A DNA stretch of 64,000 nt from Monodelphis domestica (GCF_027887165.1 NC_077227.1:541263189-541327188), one strand, 5' to 3'; shown: positions 21,186 through 31,560, counted from the stretch's first letter. Numbers and translations are program-made. The notes: a model not told the origin generated them from the sequence alone.

Positions 21186-21994
21186 CTTAACCTTGGCCCC
21201 TTCGGATCTACATTGCTACAAATTGATCTGGAAGATGAATTAATAAATGAATTTACTGCATGATCTTAAGGCAGTTACTACCCACTGGGACAAATAGATG
21301 CCAACTGAAGACATTAAGACATCAGTCATCCTGCTGATGTAGGTAGTCAACTGCCAGAGACTGCAGCCCATTTACACTTTCTCATCTTCTGTGAATTGTA
21401 TCCATACATATATGTCCATAATTATTTTAATCAAATAATTCACCCAGGACTTACTGTACTTTAGTCCTTCGTTCCATTTTTTTTTTCATTCAAAATTGCA
21501 TGAATACCATTGGAATACTCAGGCTGTTTTCAATCATTCATGCTCACACTAGGGGATAGGCATGCTTCCTTTTCCAATCATAGTCTCTGTGATGTCTTTT
21601 CCAGAACTTTTTACATAGAAGTCATCAGTGTCAACTTGCTTCAGCCTACCTCTGCCATGTTATTTTTCATTATTTTGGGGGCTGTCTGCAAATATGATTT
21701 TTCAAAGGGTATAGAGTTCCATGAGGAATTTGTCATTAGTACTCAGAAGATAAGACTTTTGCATCAGTGGACAGATTCAAATCAACAAAAATATTGGACA
21801 GTTAAATCATACAAAGGATAAATAATAGCTCCTCCATGAGTCTTCTCAATGTGCAGTGATATCACTTTTTCTGAATTGTCTGTAACAATGAACTTGTGTA
21901 ATATTTTTTAATCTTTATTTTGTATTGCCTTGTATTCTAGACAGTTTTAGAAGATTTATATGTGCAGTCCCTCAAAAAAAGTGTAAGCATTGTG
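21186..21994. other. Unassigned unique stretch
   Basis: No repeat recognised. The 103-codon frame at 21510-21821 on the plus strand has no domain, no Kozak-like context and no neighbouring exon signals. Confidence 0.4.
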
Positions 21995-22190
21995 ATGGCT
22001 TACTCTTACTAGCTCTGTGGCCCTGGGTGGGTTATTTTATATCTCTGTGTCTCAGACTCCTCAGTCGTGAAACTGAGAAAATAACAAAACCTATCATAAA
22101 AAAGTGATTTTAAGGAAAAAAACTTGATAAACCATAAAAATGTTATAGAAATATGACTGGTGACTACAATAATTGTGATTATGATTATTC
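21995..22190 (+). mobile_element. MIR fragment
   Basis: 'actagctctgtggccctgggtgggtta', 'atctctgtgtctcagactcctcagtcgtgaaactgaga' and the 3' part 'aaaccataaaaatgttatagaaat' follow MIR order. Confidence 0.7.
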
Positions 22191-22489
22191 TACTTCCAGT
22201 AAGAAATACCTTCCATTTAAAAATAATTTTATTTAATTATTATGTGTTATTTTATATCATATGTATTATATATTCCTATATGTGTAATCTTTTAGAATGA
22301 AAGCAATGAAAAGATAAAAACATTTAGCAAAATTAACTAAGATTTTTAAAAATCTAATACTATATGTAGCATTCTATACCCATATTCACTCTCTCCAAAT
22401 GAGCATATCTTTTCTCTTCTTTGGAACTAAGGCTAGTGATGATAATTTTTAATCCTATAGTTCTTGTTGTCTTAATGTCAGCCTTTTAA
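22191..22489. other. Unassigned AT-rich stretch
   Basis: Very AT-rich (22210-22380). Nothing recognised. Confidence 0.35.
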
Positions 22490-22620
22490 TTTACATTGCT
22501 TCAGTTATTGTAGTTTGTTGCTTTCCTTGTTTTGCTTAATTCTTTATACTTCAGTCCTTATAGGTCATGATCTGCTTCTCTGAAATCATCCTGTTCAACA
22601 TTTTTTCCATAAATAGAGTA
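22490..22620 (-). mobile_element. L1 3' UTR fragment, antisense
   Basis: 'tgcttcagttattgtagtttgttgctttcc' and 'atctgcttctctgaaatcatcctgttcaacattttttcc' fit the reversed marsupial L1 3' region. Confidence 0.5.
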
Positions 22621-22834
22621 ATCTTCCCTTGCATGGGCTGCCCTCATTCTGGCCGTCCATCTCTATGATGACATCCCTGCTATCACTCCTGCTCCCTTCT
22701 TCCTTGATGATGTCCTGTAGTCTCTGCTTGCCCATCATATACCCTTCCACTGCACTTGAAATAGATCAAACTTTTACTAATAAAAAAAAATCCAGTACCT
22801 GTTTAATGATCCTTTTATTCTTATAGAACTCTGA
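22621..22834. other. Unassigned pyrimidine-rich stretch
   Basis: Holds an A9 run near 22781. A 65-codon frame has no domain. Confidence 0.35.
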
Positions 22835-22985
22835 ACTAGTGTAATAAGGACTAGAGTTCAAATCTTGCCTCATACACTTCTTGTCTATGTTACTCTGGGT
22901 AAGTCATTTAACCTCTGTTTGCCTAAGTTTCTTCATCTGTAAAATGGGGTTAATAATAACATCTACCTTAAAGTGGTCTATCATT
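22835..22985 (+). mobile_element. MIR-type CORE-SINE
   Basis: 'gactagagttcaaatcttgcctcatacacttcttg', 'tctgggtaagtcatttaacctctgtttgcctaagtttcttcatctgtaaaatgggg' and 'taataacatctacc' follow the family from head to core. Confidence 0.8.
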
Positions 22986-23049
22986 ATTGTTTATATACAT
23001 GTATAAAATAAAAGTTGATCCCCACTAAAAGTTTTCAAGTTAAGTATTA

Positions 23050-23198
23050 AAGAAGATATTATTATCATGGATGAGGAAATTGAGATTGAGATATATTAAG
23101 AAATTTGTTATTGGCCACACTGTGTCTGATGCAGGATTTGAATATAGGTCTCTCCTGATTCCAAATTCAGCATTCTAATCGGTCTACCTCTCATACAA
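23050..23198 (-). mobile_element. MIR-type CORE-SINE, antisense
   Basis: 'attattatcatggatgaggaaattgaga', 'gccacactgtgtctgatgcaggatttgaatataggtctctcctgattcc' and 'cattctaatcggtctacct' give the reversed core and head. Confidence 0.7.
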
Positions 23199-23944
23199 GA
23201 TGGTTTAAAAAGAATTCCACTAACTAGAGCTAATGGATTGGGAAAATAAATTCTCTTCATCTATGACTTGTGGGGTAATGGGACAAAGTTTCATTTGCAT
23301 TTTTCTTTATAAACTATTCAGCATCCACAATGTCATATGTGGAACTACTGAATTATTCACCTGTCTTTGAAGGACTTATCTGATAAGCAGAAAAATATGT
23401 TCACTAGGGTCAAAGTTTTTAATATTTAAAAATATATGTTTGTGTTTAAACTTCTAATTTTATAGGTAAAATCTATTTTGACCAATCTTTCTTTTGCTCC
23501 ATCCAAGGACTATGTTTTTTTTTTAATCTCATCTATTATGAAACTTCATTGGCTAGGCTTTAAAAATCCCCTTTATCTTAGTTGCAATATATTTTTTGCT
23601 TTGATCAAATCTTTTCCTTGGATGAGGCATAGTAATATTCACAGAAAACAAAACAAGTAACCTAAAATAATCAAAATGATAGTCATGGGATGATCTTGGA
23701 ACCAAATTCTGAGCTGCCAATTAAGAAGCAGAAAGAGAGCAAGAATTCACCATTGGCTATTTCTTAATGGTGGCCACTTGATATGTTGATATAGTAATCC
23801 TAAGGGACAATAATATAATAATAATAATAAATACCTCATCATTTCCTTGTCTTAAAAAAGTAAGAGTGATTCATCTACACTTGAAATATCATGAATAGTC
23901 CTGAGAATCATACCCATGACCTAATGAAGGAGAAGATCAGGGAA
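23199..23944. other. Unassigned stretch with a short (AAT)n
   Basis: No repeat recognised apart from (AAT)n at about 23812-23831. AT-rich, no gene. Confidence 0.4.
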
Positions 23945-24660
23945 ATTATAAGAGACCTTGTATTTGGGACTAGCAAGGCCAGATTCCAACTATATTTGGC
24001 CTTGGTTAGACCATCTATAGAGCCTCCATTTCACTTCTGGACATAGTAGTTTAAGAAGAACATTGAGAAAATGCAGAATATATAAGGATGGCAAAAAACT
24101 TTAAGAGCAAACCTTGTGAAGACCAAGTGAAGCCAATGGAAATGTTTAATGCTGAGACCAGAAGGTAAGAGAAGCAGGGCATCTATAATTGCCTTTAAGT
24201 ATTTTAGGGCTATAGCATTAATTAGGGATTTAAATTAATCCATTTGGCTACAAAGTACAAGACTGGGAGTAGTGTATAGAAGTTAAATAGAAAGAGGGTC
24301 AAGTGGGTGGCTCCATGGATAAAGGGCTAAGCCTGAACATGAGAGGTCCTAGGTTCAAATTTGACACTTCCTAGCTATGTGACCCTGGGCAAGTCACTTA
24401 ACCCCAATTTCCTAGCCCTTATCACTCCCCTGCTTTGGAATTGATACTTATTGATCCAAAGATAAAATGTAATAATTTAAAGAATTATTTAGAAATGTAT
24501 TTAGGTTTTATGGAAGAGAAAACAAGAAAAATAATAAAAAATAAAACTTGTCAACTTTGTGACTCAGAATGGACTACCACAGATGTTAGTGGGTCTCTCT
24601 AATTCAAGTAATGGTTGGATGATAATATTGTAGAGAGAATTTATTTGCTTATGGCTTATT
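23945..24660 (+). mobile_element. L3/CR1 LINE 3' region, interrupted by a SINE
   Basis: L3 landmarks: 'ggacatagtagtttaagaagaacattgagaaa', 'aggatggcaaaaaactttaaga', 'tttaagtattttagggct', 'gactgggagtagtgtatagaagtt', then after the SINE 'atgtatttaggttttatggaagagaaaac' and 'gtgggtctctctaattcaagtaatggttggatgat'. The two parts are collinear. Confidence 0.8.
24296..24480 (+). mobile_element. Full-length SINE with palindromic tail, inserted in L3
   Basis: Head 'ggtggctccatggataaagg' (A-box region), 'ctaggttcaaatttgacac' (B-box region), 'gctatgtgaccctgggcaagtcacttaacccc', 'cctagcccttatcactcccctgctttgg', and the palindromic tail around 24440-24458. It sits exactly where the L3 is broken. Weak flanking similarity (24282-24295 with the ~14 bases before 24500) may be a worn target duplication. 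Confidence 0.85.
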
Positions 24661-24724
24661 AGATGGCCAGCTAGGTCTTTTCACAGGATTAGAAACTTAT
24701 AGGTTTGTCCTGAAAGAATCACCA

Positions 24725-25030
24725 ATTTTACTCCCTCATTTTACAGTTGGCATATGAACACACAGAGGGTAAATTACTTTCTTGTATTCATAAGGCTGTT
24801 GTCTAAGAATGCTTTGCTTTATTTTACACTCTTACCTTCTAACACAAAAGAGTGGTAAGGGCTAGGTAATCAGGCTTATGTGACTTGCCCAGGGTCACAC
24901 AACTTCTAGATTTGAACAAAAGTCCTCTAGACTCTACGCCTGCTGCTCTATCCACCATGCTACCCAGCTGCCCTTAAGAATGGTTTTTGAACCTAGGTCT
25001 TCCTGCCCTCGAGTATAGCCCATAATCCCC
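24725..25030 (-). mobile_element. MIR, split by a SINE insertion
   Basis: Left part: 'ttactccctcattttacagttggc', 'gagggtaaattactttcttgtattcataaggctgttgtctaagaatg'. Right part, after the SINE: 'gtttttgaacctaggtcttcctgccctcgagt'. The halves join into a single reversed MIR. Confidence 0.75.
24816..24974 (-). mobile_element. SINE with palindromic tail and target-site duplication
   Basis: Reversed family member: T-rich start (reversed A tail), 'cactcttaccttctaacac', 'gtggtaagggctaggtaa', 'gacttgcccagggtcacacaact', 'gctctatccaccatgctacccagctgcc'. Bracketed by 12-base direct repeats 24804-24815 and 24975-24986 (taagaatgcttt / taagaatggttt) that both belong to the MIR around it. Confidence 0.9.
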
Positions 25031-25384
25031 AACAAAATTTTGACTTCCTACTGTGAGATCTTAGACTCTCTGATTCTGTAAAGAATTGTAAAATAATCTA
25101 AAGAGAAAAATAATAATTTATTTTTCCATTACATTTTTAAAGTTTAAAAAATATCTCCCATGTAAGTTTTTAATTTTCTAGGGTAATATTCCCCAACTCA
25201 CTCATAATGATGTCCTGGTAGCCAGAGTTGTTACTTTCCTGGCTGATCCCTTCTTGAAGAGTTCCAGTTTCACAGTGTTCATTTTGTTTTTCAGACATGG
25301 CGCCAATCACCATAATATTCCTTTGGTGACCTGGCCTGCGCACAGTCTAGGAAGATCTAAACAGCGCATTATGGGGTCAGATGT
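25031..25384. other. Unassigned stretch with a CpG-containing patch
   Basis: 25240-25370 has three CpGs ('catggcgccaatc', 'ctgcgcacag', 'cagcgcatt') and no known repeat. A polypyrimidine-AG precedes it, but no exon could be supported. Confidence 0.35.
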
Positions 25385-25600
25385 AAAGAATAAGGGATTT
25401 CATATCTAGAAACCTGGTTTTTAGTCCTAGATCTAACAAGAACTGGTCATATATTTGTGACCAAGTCACTTCCTGTGCCTCAGTTTTCTCTTTTGAAAAA
25501 TGAAGATAATAATCCTTTCATTATTTACCTTCCAATATGATTTTAAGAAAAAAATTAAAAAACTAAAATGCTCAGCAAGGTGTTTTGTTGGTGTGGATGT
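25385..25600 (+). mobile_element. MIR
   Basis: 'ttttagtcctagatctaaca', 'ttgtgaccaagtcacttcctgtgcctcagttttctcttttgaaaaatgaagataataatcc' and 'aaaatgctcagcaaggtgttttgttggtg' follow MIR order. Confidence 0.7.
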
Positions 25601-25649
25601 TGTGATTATTTCCTAAAGTTATACTGTTAAGTTTCAGGCCCAAACCAGG

Positions 25650-25872
25650 AATTATAGGTGGACATTGCAAAGGGTCTCAGCAATAGGAAAAACAGAAAGA
25701 AATTTAAAAAAATATTGGTGAAATGAGCTTCCTTGAAAGGTTGTTGGCTTCTCTTTGTATGGTCAAGCAGTTGCTGAATGACTGTTGAATATGATGTGTG
25801 GGAATTCATTTTTTGTATGTTAGATTAGATGATCTCAGAAGTTCCTTCCAATTCTGAAATTGAGTGTATCTG
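25650..25872 (+). mobile_element. L3/CR1 LINE 3' end
   Basis: 'atgagcttccttgaaagg' precedes the L3 terminus 'ttagattagatgatctcagaagttccttccaattctgaaattg'-type sequence. Confidence 0.6.
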
Positions 25873-25904
25873 TTATATGTAGCAAAATCAATTAAAAAAA
25901 ACAA

Positions 25905-26085
25905 CAACCCAACAACACCTTAGTTTCTGTCTTAGAATCAATACTAAGTATCAGTTCTAAGAGATAAGAAAAGTAAGAGCTAGGCAACTGGTTAAGTAAC
26001 TTGCTAAGAGTCACATAGCTAGGAAATATCTGAGATCAGATTTGAACTCAAGACCTTCTGTCTCCATGGCTGGCCCTCTATGATT
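25905..26085 (-). mobile_element. SINE with palindromic tail
   Basis: 'ctgtcttagaatcaatactaagtatcagttctaag' is the palindrome; 'aagtaacttgctaagagtcacatagctaggaaat' and 'cagatttgaactcaagacctt' are the reversed core and head. Most of the element is present. Confidence 0.85.
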
Positions 26086-26149
26086 TTTGTTTTTCTTAAT
26101 AAATCAGTAATTTTACATTGATAACTGACACATGGGAATGGTCAGTAAG

Positions 26150-26345
26150 TGGCAAGCTATATATTTCTAAAGTTTATTTTTTTGTAAGTCACATGTATAT
26201 TGCCTTATTAAATGTCATGTTAATTTCAGCATACTATTCCAACTTTTTGAAATCTTTGAAAATCTTGGTTATCTTGTCAGCACATTTGATATCCCTCCAA
26301 GTCATAGTTATCTTCTAATTTGATGAACATGCTTCTCTGAATTTA
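26150..26345 (-). mobile_element. L3/CR1 LINE internal fragment, antisense
   Basis: 'aagtcacatgtatattgccttattaaatgtcatgtta', 'ccaactttttgaaatctttgaa' and 'atttgatgaacatgcttctctga' match the reversed L3 ORF 3' part. Its sense reading is riddled with stops. Confidence 0.6.
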
Positions 26346-26394
26346 TCACGAGCTGTGATAAAAAAGTGCTAAACTACTTTCAGGAATTAACGCT

Positions 26395-26665
26395 ACTGAG
26401 AGGTAGCAAGTTGTAGCAGAAAAAAAGAGGGCCTTGGAAATAGGAGAGATTTGGATTTGAATCCTGCCCCTAATATTGTTATCTGTATGGCTATGAAAAA
26501 GCCCCCTTATCCTTTCTGTCCCTCTGTTTTCTCAATTGTAAAATGAGGATAATAATGTATGAAGTAATTACATGAAGTATTTCTTGTGGAAATAAAATAA
26601 AATTATATATGTAGAATGCTTTATAAAACTTAAAAGAACTATGTAAATGTCAGCATTTTTCCTCT
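26395..26665 (+). mobile_element. Near full-length MIR
   Basis: 'ggtagcaagttgtagcag', 'gggccttggaaataggagagatttggatttgaatcctgcccc', 'ttctcaattgtaaaatgaggataataatg' and 'gtagaatgctttataaaacttaaaagaactatgtaaatgtcagc' span head to tail. Confidence 0.8.
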
Positions 26666-26704
26666 TCCTGACTATCAGGATCTAACATCTGGCATTTGAG
26701 TGAG

Positions 26705-27365
26705 GGATGATATTCATTCATTCACTCACTAATTTACTCCACAAACATTTATTCAGCATATACTAAAAGTAATATACTGTGCTAAGCACATACATCAACA
26801 AATCCATCAACAACCATTTATTTAGTAACAGATATTATTCTCAGGGAATTTACAGCCTAATCTGGGATTTGGGCTGCATGGGAGAGTCATGTACAGAAAT
26901 AATTGGATGATACAAAGGAAAGTAAGATAAGTGCATTGGAGAGTCTGGGCAAAGTGCTATGAGGTCAACGAAGAGGAAAAATAAATTTCAATGAAGAGAA
27001 GAGAAAGAAATCAGGTAAGGTTTCATTGAACAAGTGACATCTGAGTGAATTTTTAAAAGAAAAAAAGTGATTTCAAAAGACATATAGTAGAATCAACCAA
27101 TCATAGAGTGGTCAGGGTAACCCTAAAAGGTTTCCAATTTGAGTTGGTTATTAAATATAGAAAATGGCTAGAAATTTGGAAGAAGCCAAAATGTTATTAT
27201 TTTAATAGCTCTATTAAGAGTTTAAATATTAAAGGGAAATAAATGGAAAGTCACTGAAAATTTCTGAGTAGAAGACCAATACAATAAAGTATATTCATAA
27301 AATTGGTCAAGCAGTAATACAAAGGAAAGATGGAAAACATCTAGAAAGGCTGAAAGTTTAGGTAC
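26705..27365 (-). mobile_element. Long antisense L2 (~660 bases)
   Basis: 'ttcattcattcactcactaa', 'tgtgctaagcacata', 'ggaatttacagcctaatctggga', 'gggcaaagtgctatgagg', 'gtaaggtttcattgaacaagtgacatctgagtgaat' and 'gaaagtcactgaaaatttctgagtagaag' are successive blocks of reversed L2. Confidence 0.85.
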
Positions 27366-27384
27366 TGGTTAAGAAATGTGAATG

Positions 27385-27445
27385 GCATAGTATAGTATGT
27401 ACAGTGCATAGGCTACTGGGCTTTGGATCAGAACATTTGGGTCTC
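27385..27445 (+). mobile_element. MIR head fragment
   Basis: 'gtacagtgcataggctactgggctttggatcagaacatttgggt' resembles the MIR 5' end. Confidence 0.45.
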
Positions 27446-27447
27446 GG

Positions 27448-28010
27448 TCACAGAATAACAAAATATTAATGTTGAAAATGACCTTAGGAAGACATTTAAT
27501 CTAAACCATATCAAAACATGGATTTCTTTTCCTAGCCTGGGTTCACCTGCCTCTCCTACATCAATGTTGCAGATTCTATTCTCTCCCAAGAAGGTCCATT
27601 TTATTATGAATAATTCTAATTGTTAGAAAATGTTTCCTACATGGTGCTAAGATCTGCCTCTCTGGAAACCCTCCCCATCACTACTGTACACACACACTCT
27701 GGAGCAAATGGAAAAAGTCTCATGTCTTCTCTATATGAACATTGTATTTGATACATTTGCACCTGCTCTCTCCATTAATCTTCTCTTCTCCAAGACTCAC
27801 ATCTAATTCTTTCATTCAAAAGTCAAATGGCACAGTTTTCAGTTATCTCACCAAGCAATGGTCTTTTTTTGTCAATTTCCTTCCCAATGTGGTATGACAA
27901 TTACAACAGGCACAATATTCCACAAATTCTGATTGGAGCATAGAATAAGTACAGTGTGATTGGCTCCCCTATTTTGGATTTCAGGGCCACCTCAGTCTCT
28001 TCTTTGAACA
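27448..28010 (-). mobile_element. Antisense L3/CR1 LINE 3' region
   Basis: 'gttgaaaatgaccttaggaagacat', 'aataattctaattgttagaaaatgtttcctacat', 'ttaatcttctcttctccaagactcacat', 'ggcacaatattccacaaattctga' and 'gtacagtgtgattggctcc' are reversed L3 landmarks in correct order. Confidence 0.75.
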
Positions 28011-28342
28011 AGGCAGATTTGAAAACAGATGATTCCCAATATTCCTTAAACAAATAAAAGCAGGGACACAAAGGAAATGTAAGTTGCCATTATTATGATA
28101 TAAACCAGAGATTTGTGATTTTTCAAGGGCAGTTGTTAAGAGAAACTATGTGCTTTTAATGCAATATTTTCATAGACCTCAAAAGCACAGATAAGGGTCC
28201 CAAATACTGAGCATTATAACCCCTGAGTCACTTCAGGCAGGATACTACAAATGGTAGAGTTGGAAACAAACTATATAAGCTCCCACCCTCTCAAGTTGTG
28301 AAGAAAGGGCTTTGCAAATCCTAAAATGCTATAAAAATAAAT
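28011..28342. other. Mostly unassigned stretch
   Basis: The final 35 bases ('gggctttgcaaatcctaaaatgctataaa') look like a MIR 3' end. The rest is unrecognised. Confidence 0.4.
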
Positions 28343-28592
28343 TAGGAGGCACAGTACATAAAGGGCTACACTTGAATTCAGGAAGACATCAATTCAAATT
28401 ATGTTTCTAACCCTTACTAGCTGTGTGAACCTAAGCAAGTTACTTAAGTTCTGTCTGAATTTCTTCATTTGCAAAATGGGAATTAAAAGAGCACTTATCC
28501 TTCATGGTTTTGAGAATATAAAATGATTGAATTTATAAAATGCTTTGCAAACATTCAGTAGCTAGAAATAAAAATGCTAGTTATTATTATGT
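28343..28592 (+). mobile_element. Full-length MIR-type CORE-SINE
   Basis: Head 'aggaggcacagtacataaagg', 'caggaagacatcaattcaaatt', 'acccttactagctgtgtgaacctaagcaagttacttaa', 'ttcttcatttgcaaaatgggaatta' and 'aaatgctttgcaaacattcagtagct' with a TTA tail. Confidence 0.85.
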
Positions 28593-29539
28593 AAATAGGA
28601 GTGGTTACTATTAGGACATGTCTATGCCAATGACCTGTTTTCCAATGACATTATCCACTCTGACCCTCCATTACATATTTGCCAGGAAAAAAAATTAGAT
28701 GGAAATCTAGATTATTCATCAAGAATCCTAGAAGTTGGGGCATTCAACCCTCCCCAAAGGTAGTTGACTCTCATATCTAGATTTTTCTGTTTTCTAGTAC
28801 ACTGGCCATGAATCACAGGAAGGGAAGCCAAAAGGTCCTTTTAAACAGGCTTAATCTGTAAAAGAAGAAAAATCATAATGTTGAGTTCCAGAGCAGAGCT
28901 GCAAATGAGTGGAGAAATAACTCGGCATATAAGATAGAATATATAATTCCAGGGCCCAGCTATTTAATTTTATTCATTCTTGTATCTAGTTTTTGCATCT
29001 CACAGTTTGGGCGCAACAGGAGGTGACACTGTTGACTGTTACTCCTTTCACTTACGTTTTTTCCCCTCGCTGAACATAAACATATCATTACACAGTTACA
29101 CTGCTCTATATTTAGAGCTGATTTTTAACTATCTATTAAATCCAAGACTGGAGCCGGCCTGCATTACCTGAAATGAAAGGGGACTGCTGGGAAGAGATGG
29201 CCTGCTCACTAAATCAAAAATGAGGAGAAATAATTTCTAAACCACAGTGTTTCCCAAGAAACCAGCTTCCTCCTCTTCTCTGAAAATGCTAACACATCAC
29301 TTTGGCTGGGGGAAGACAAGCTTCCTTCTTTAGTTATACTGAAAACCTTTTATTAGCCAAAGATCCTGCCTCATCTCAAGCTAAACTAAGTAAAGAGACA
29401 GGTGCTTGGCATTTGGCACTGGGGAGAGCTTATTCTTCTGGATTGCTTTGTGACTTTTGCATAAGCAACTTTTGTCTTCTGATCTGTAAAATTCCTTCCC
29501 AGCTCAAATAGGTTGTAGTGATGATGACATCTAACAAAT
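28593..29539. other. ~950-base repeat-free unique block
   Basis: No repeat recognised. 28960-29330 includes CpGs ('gggcgcaacagg', 'cttacgtttt', 'cccctcgctg', 'gagccggcctg') and purine-rich motifs without low complexity. Small frames (63 and 69 codons) have no domains. Candidate conserved non-coding DNA. Confidence 0.45.
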
Positions 29540-29610
29540 TGTAGAATCATAACATTTTTAGAGGCAGAAGGGGACTCAGATTATTTCATTGAGCCTCCTC
29601 ATTTTAGCTA
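29540..29610 (-). mobile_element. MIR-related SINE fragment
   Basis: 'gtagaatcataacatttttagaggcagaaggggactcag' and 'cattgagcctcctcatttt' give the family's terminal part. Confidence 0.5.
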
Positions 29611-30261
29611 GTATTCTATTATTGTTTATATTATTATTATAAAATATACGGATGAGGATATTAAAAGCAGGGAGTGGGGGTTGGTGGTAGTGAAAATGAC
29701 ATGTTTGAAATAAATCTGAAATAAATCAGATAGTTTGCATCAGATTTGGTGGGATGTCTCTTGCCTCATAGTTTAATGATGATTTCACTAGATCAGAGAA
29801 ACAGAACCTAAGAGGTGCAAAGAATAGAAGGATTTGGGTAGGGTTAGGACTTGGGGCAGAATTAGTTTGACTAAAGGGAGTGCTGATGAATGGGGAAATT
29901 TCTGAGAGACAGAATGATTGCTGGGAATGAGAGGTAATAATAAGGAGAGGTGGACCTCCCACATCAATGGCCACGGCTATACCTCTGAGTTTTCTTTTTG
30001 TCATTTGATTATTTGATCAAGTCTAATTGTAAAGTGATTAGTTATATTGGGACCAAGTGGTCCAACTTACTTTCTCCCATTCCCTGTTAGTCACAATAAT
30101 AATTGACTATCAGCTTATCTGCCAGTGAGGTGGTGGTTTATAAGAGCTGATTTTCTAGTTTGTATTTCTTGTCTTAGAGTAAAAGATTGGATTCCATCTT
30201 TAGGGGGTAGAAAGTAGCATTCCTGGTCCTTTCTTTCCCTCTCATGTAGACTAAGCCTTGT
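29611..30261. other. Unassigned stretch
   Basis: Purine-rich 29660-29960. A 92-codon minus-strand frame (29726-30004) has no domain. No repeat recognised. Confidence 0.4.
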
Positions 30262-30372
30262 ACTATACACGCATACACACATGTATCTATGTGTATATAA
30301 TATATGTGTGTGTGCATGTATAAAAATAAATAAATATATACATAAATATATATATATATATATATATATATT
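30262..30372. repeat. (TG)n/(TA)n/(TAAA)n low-complexity array
   Basis: Interrupted TACACA, TGTGTG and TAAATA units end in a pure TA run at about 30346-30371. Confidence 0.9.
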
Positions 30373-30589
30373 ATTTGTCTATACAGGTGAAGCCTGTTTC
30401 TACCACAAACTTCCTCTCCAATAGTGTTGATTATCAGACAACTTCCTATTACTTTCCCAATTCATGTGAGTTGTTCTCCTCACCAATTTGGGAGGCTTTG
30501 AAATATAACAAATGCTATTTTTAAAAATATCACTAGATAGAAATATAGAGAATTAAAACAACTTAAAGTAACACTGGTCCTATCAAGTA

Positions 30590-30710
30590 TTTTATAAATA
30601 AGGAAACTGAAATACAGAGAAGAGAGACGATTTGTCAGAAGTCATTCGAGTAGCCAGAGATGAGATGAACCCTGTTTTCCTAATATATAGCCAAGCACTC
30701 CTTTTGTTAA
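30590..30710 (-). mobile_element. MIR fragment
   Basis: 'ttataaataaggaaactgaaatacagagaagagagacgatttgtcagaagtca' is the reversed MIR core. Confidence 0.65.
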
Positions 30711-30844
30711 ATCAGGCTATTTGACATCTGAAAGGAAAGACAAGAAATGAGAAAAATATACTTGTCAGGGAAGTGAGCTTTGTTTATCAAAACAGATATG
30801 CACAATTAGTTGGGAATTAGATTAATCCTGACAACTGGGGATTG

Positions 30845-31560
30845 GGTCAGTAAATCAAGAAGTATTTCTTAAGCTCCTAACCAAGGACCAAATACACTAA
30901 GAAGATAACGTGAAATAATCCTTCTTCTCAAGGAGCTTACATTCTATGAAGAAAGACTACATATACACACACATTTATATAACTGTATATTTATATTTGC
31001 ATACATTTGTATATATATGTACATGTGAACATACTTTCACATCTATAGTTTTATAAAGTTATATTTAAACTTGTATTATATAGTTTATCTAAATATTTAT
31101 GAGTATATTTATATAATATAGTATTTATACATAATATATTTATAAATTCTATACTACATATAAGATATGTATACTACATTATAATTCTATATGAAACTGT
31201 ATGATTATTATCTATTATCAACTAATGCATGATATATATATAAAATATGTGTGTACAGATGCATACATATACAATGAACACATATTATCTATCATCAATA
31301 TTATATATCAATAATATATAATACACAAATATATCTATATAAATACATGCATATATGCATATATAGGAATGTATACAATATATTGTATGCGTGTGTGTGT
31401 ATGTGCATGTAGACACATACTTTTTGGTGAATAAGGAAGGGGTTAGCCTCTGTGGGGATTAGGAAAGGCTATTAGCTGCAGTAGGGTTCTAATAAATGGG
31501 TGGCCTTTGATTTGAGACTTGGCACATACCAACGACTGTAAGAGGCAAGGTAAAGGAATA
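30845..31560 (-). mobile_element. Antisense L2 with a 450-base AT-rich expansion
   Basis: Left part 'aagaagtatttcttaagctcctaaccaagg' and 'ctcaaggagcttacattctatgaaga'. Right part 'ggggattaggaaaggctatta' and 'ggcctttgatttgagacttgg', collinear L2 blocks. The middle is degenerate TATA/TACA sequence. Confidence 0.75.
30958..31412. repeat. AT-rich expansion inside L2
   Basis: About 450 bases of interrupted ACATATATA/TATAATA units ending in a GTGTGTGT-ATGTGCATG stretch. It lies at the same L2 position as the block at 16590-16825. Confidence 0.85.

Noticed and set aside
21510..21821. 103-codon open frame on the plus strand
   Set aside because: No recognisable domain and no splice or promoter context; kept only as unique sequence.
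24296..24370. tRNA-gene-like A-box and B-box sequences
   Set aside because: They belong to the SINE head; no cloverleaf with acceptor pairing can be completed, so it is not a tRNA gene. The same applies to the other SINE heads.
25275..25340. Splice-acceptor-like 'tttgtttttcag' before a CpG-bearing 'acatggcgcc'
   Set aside because: The following frame stops after about ten codons, and no matching donor or neighbouring exon was found.
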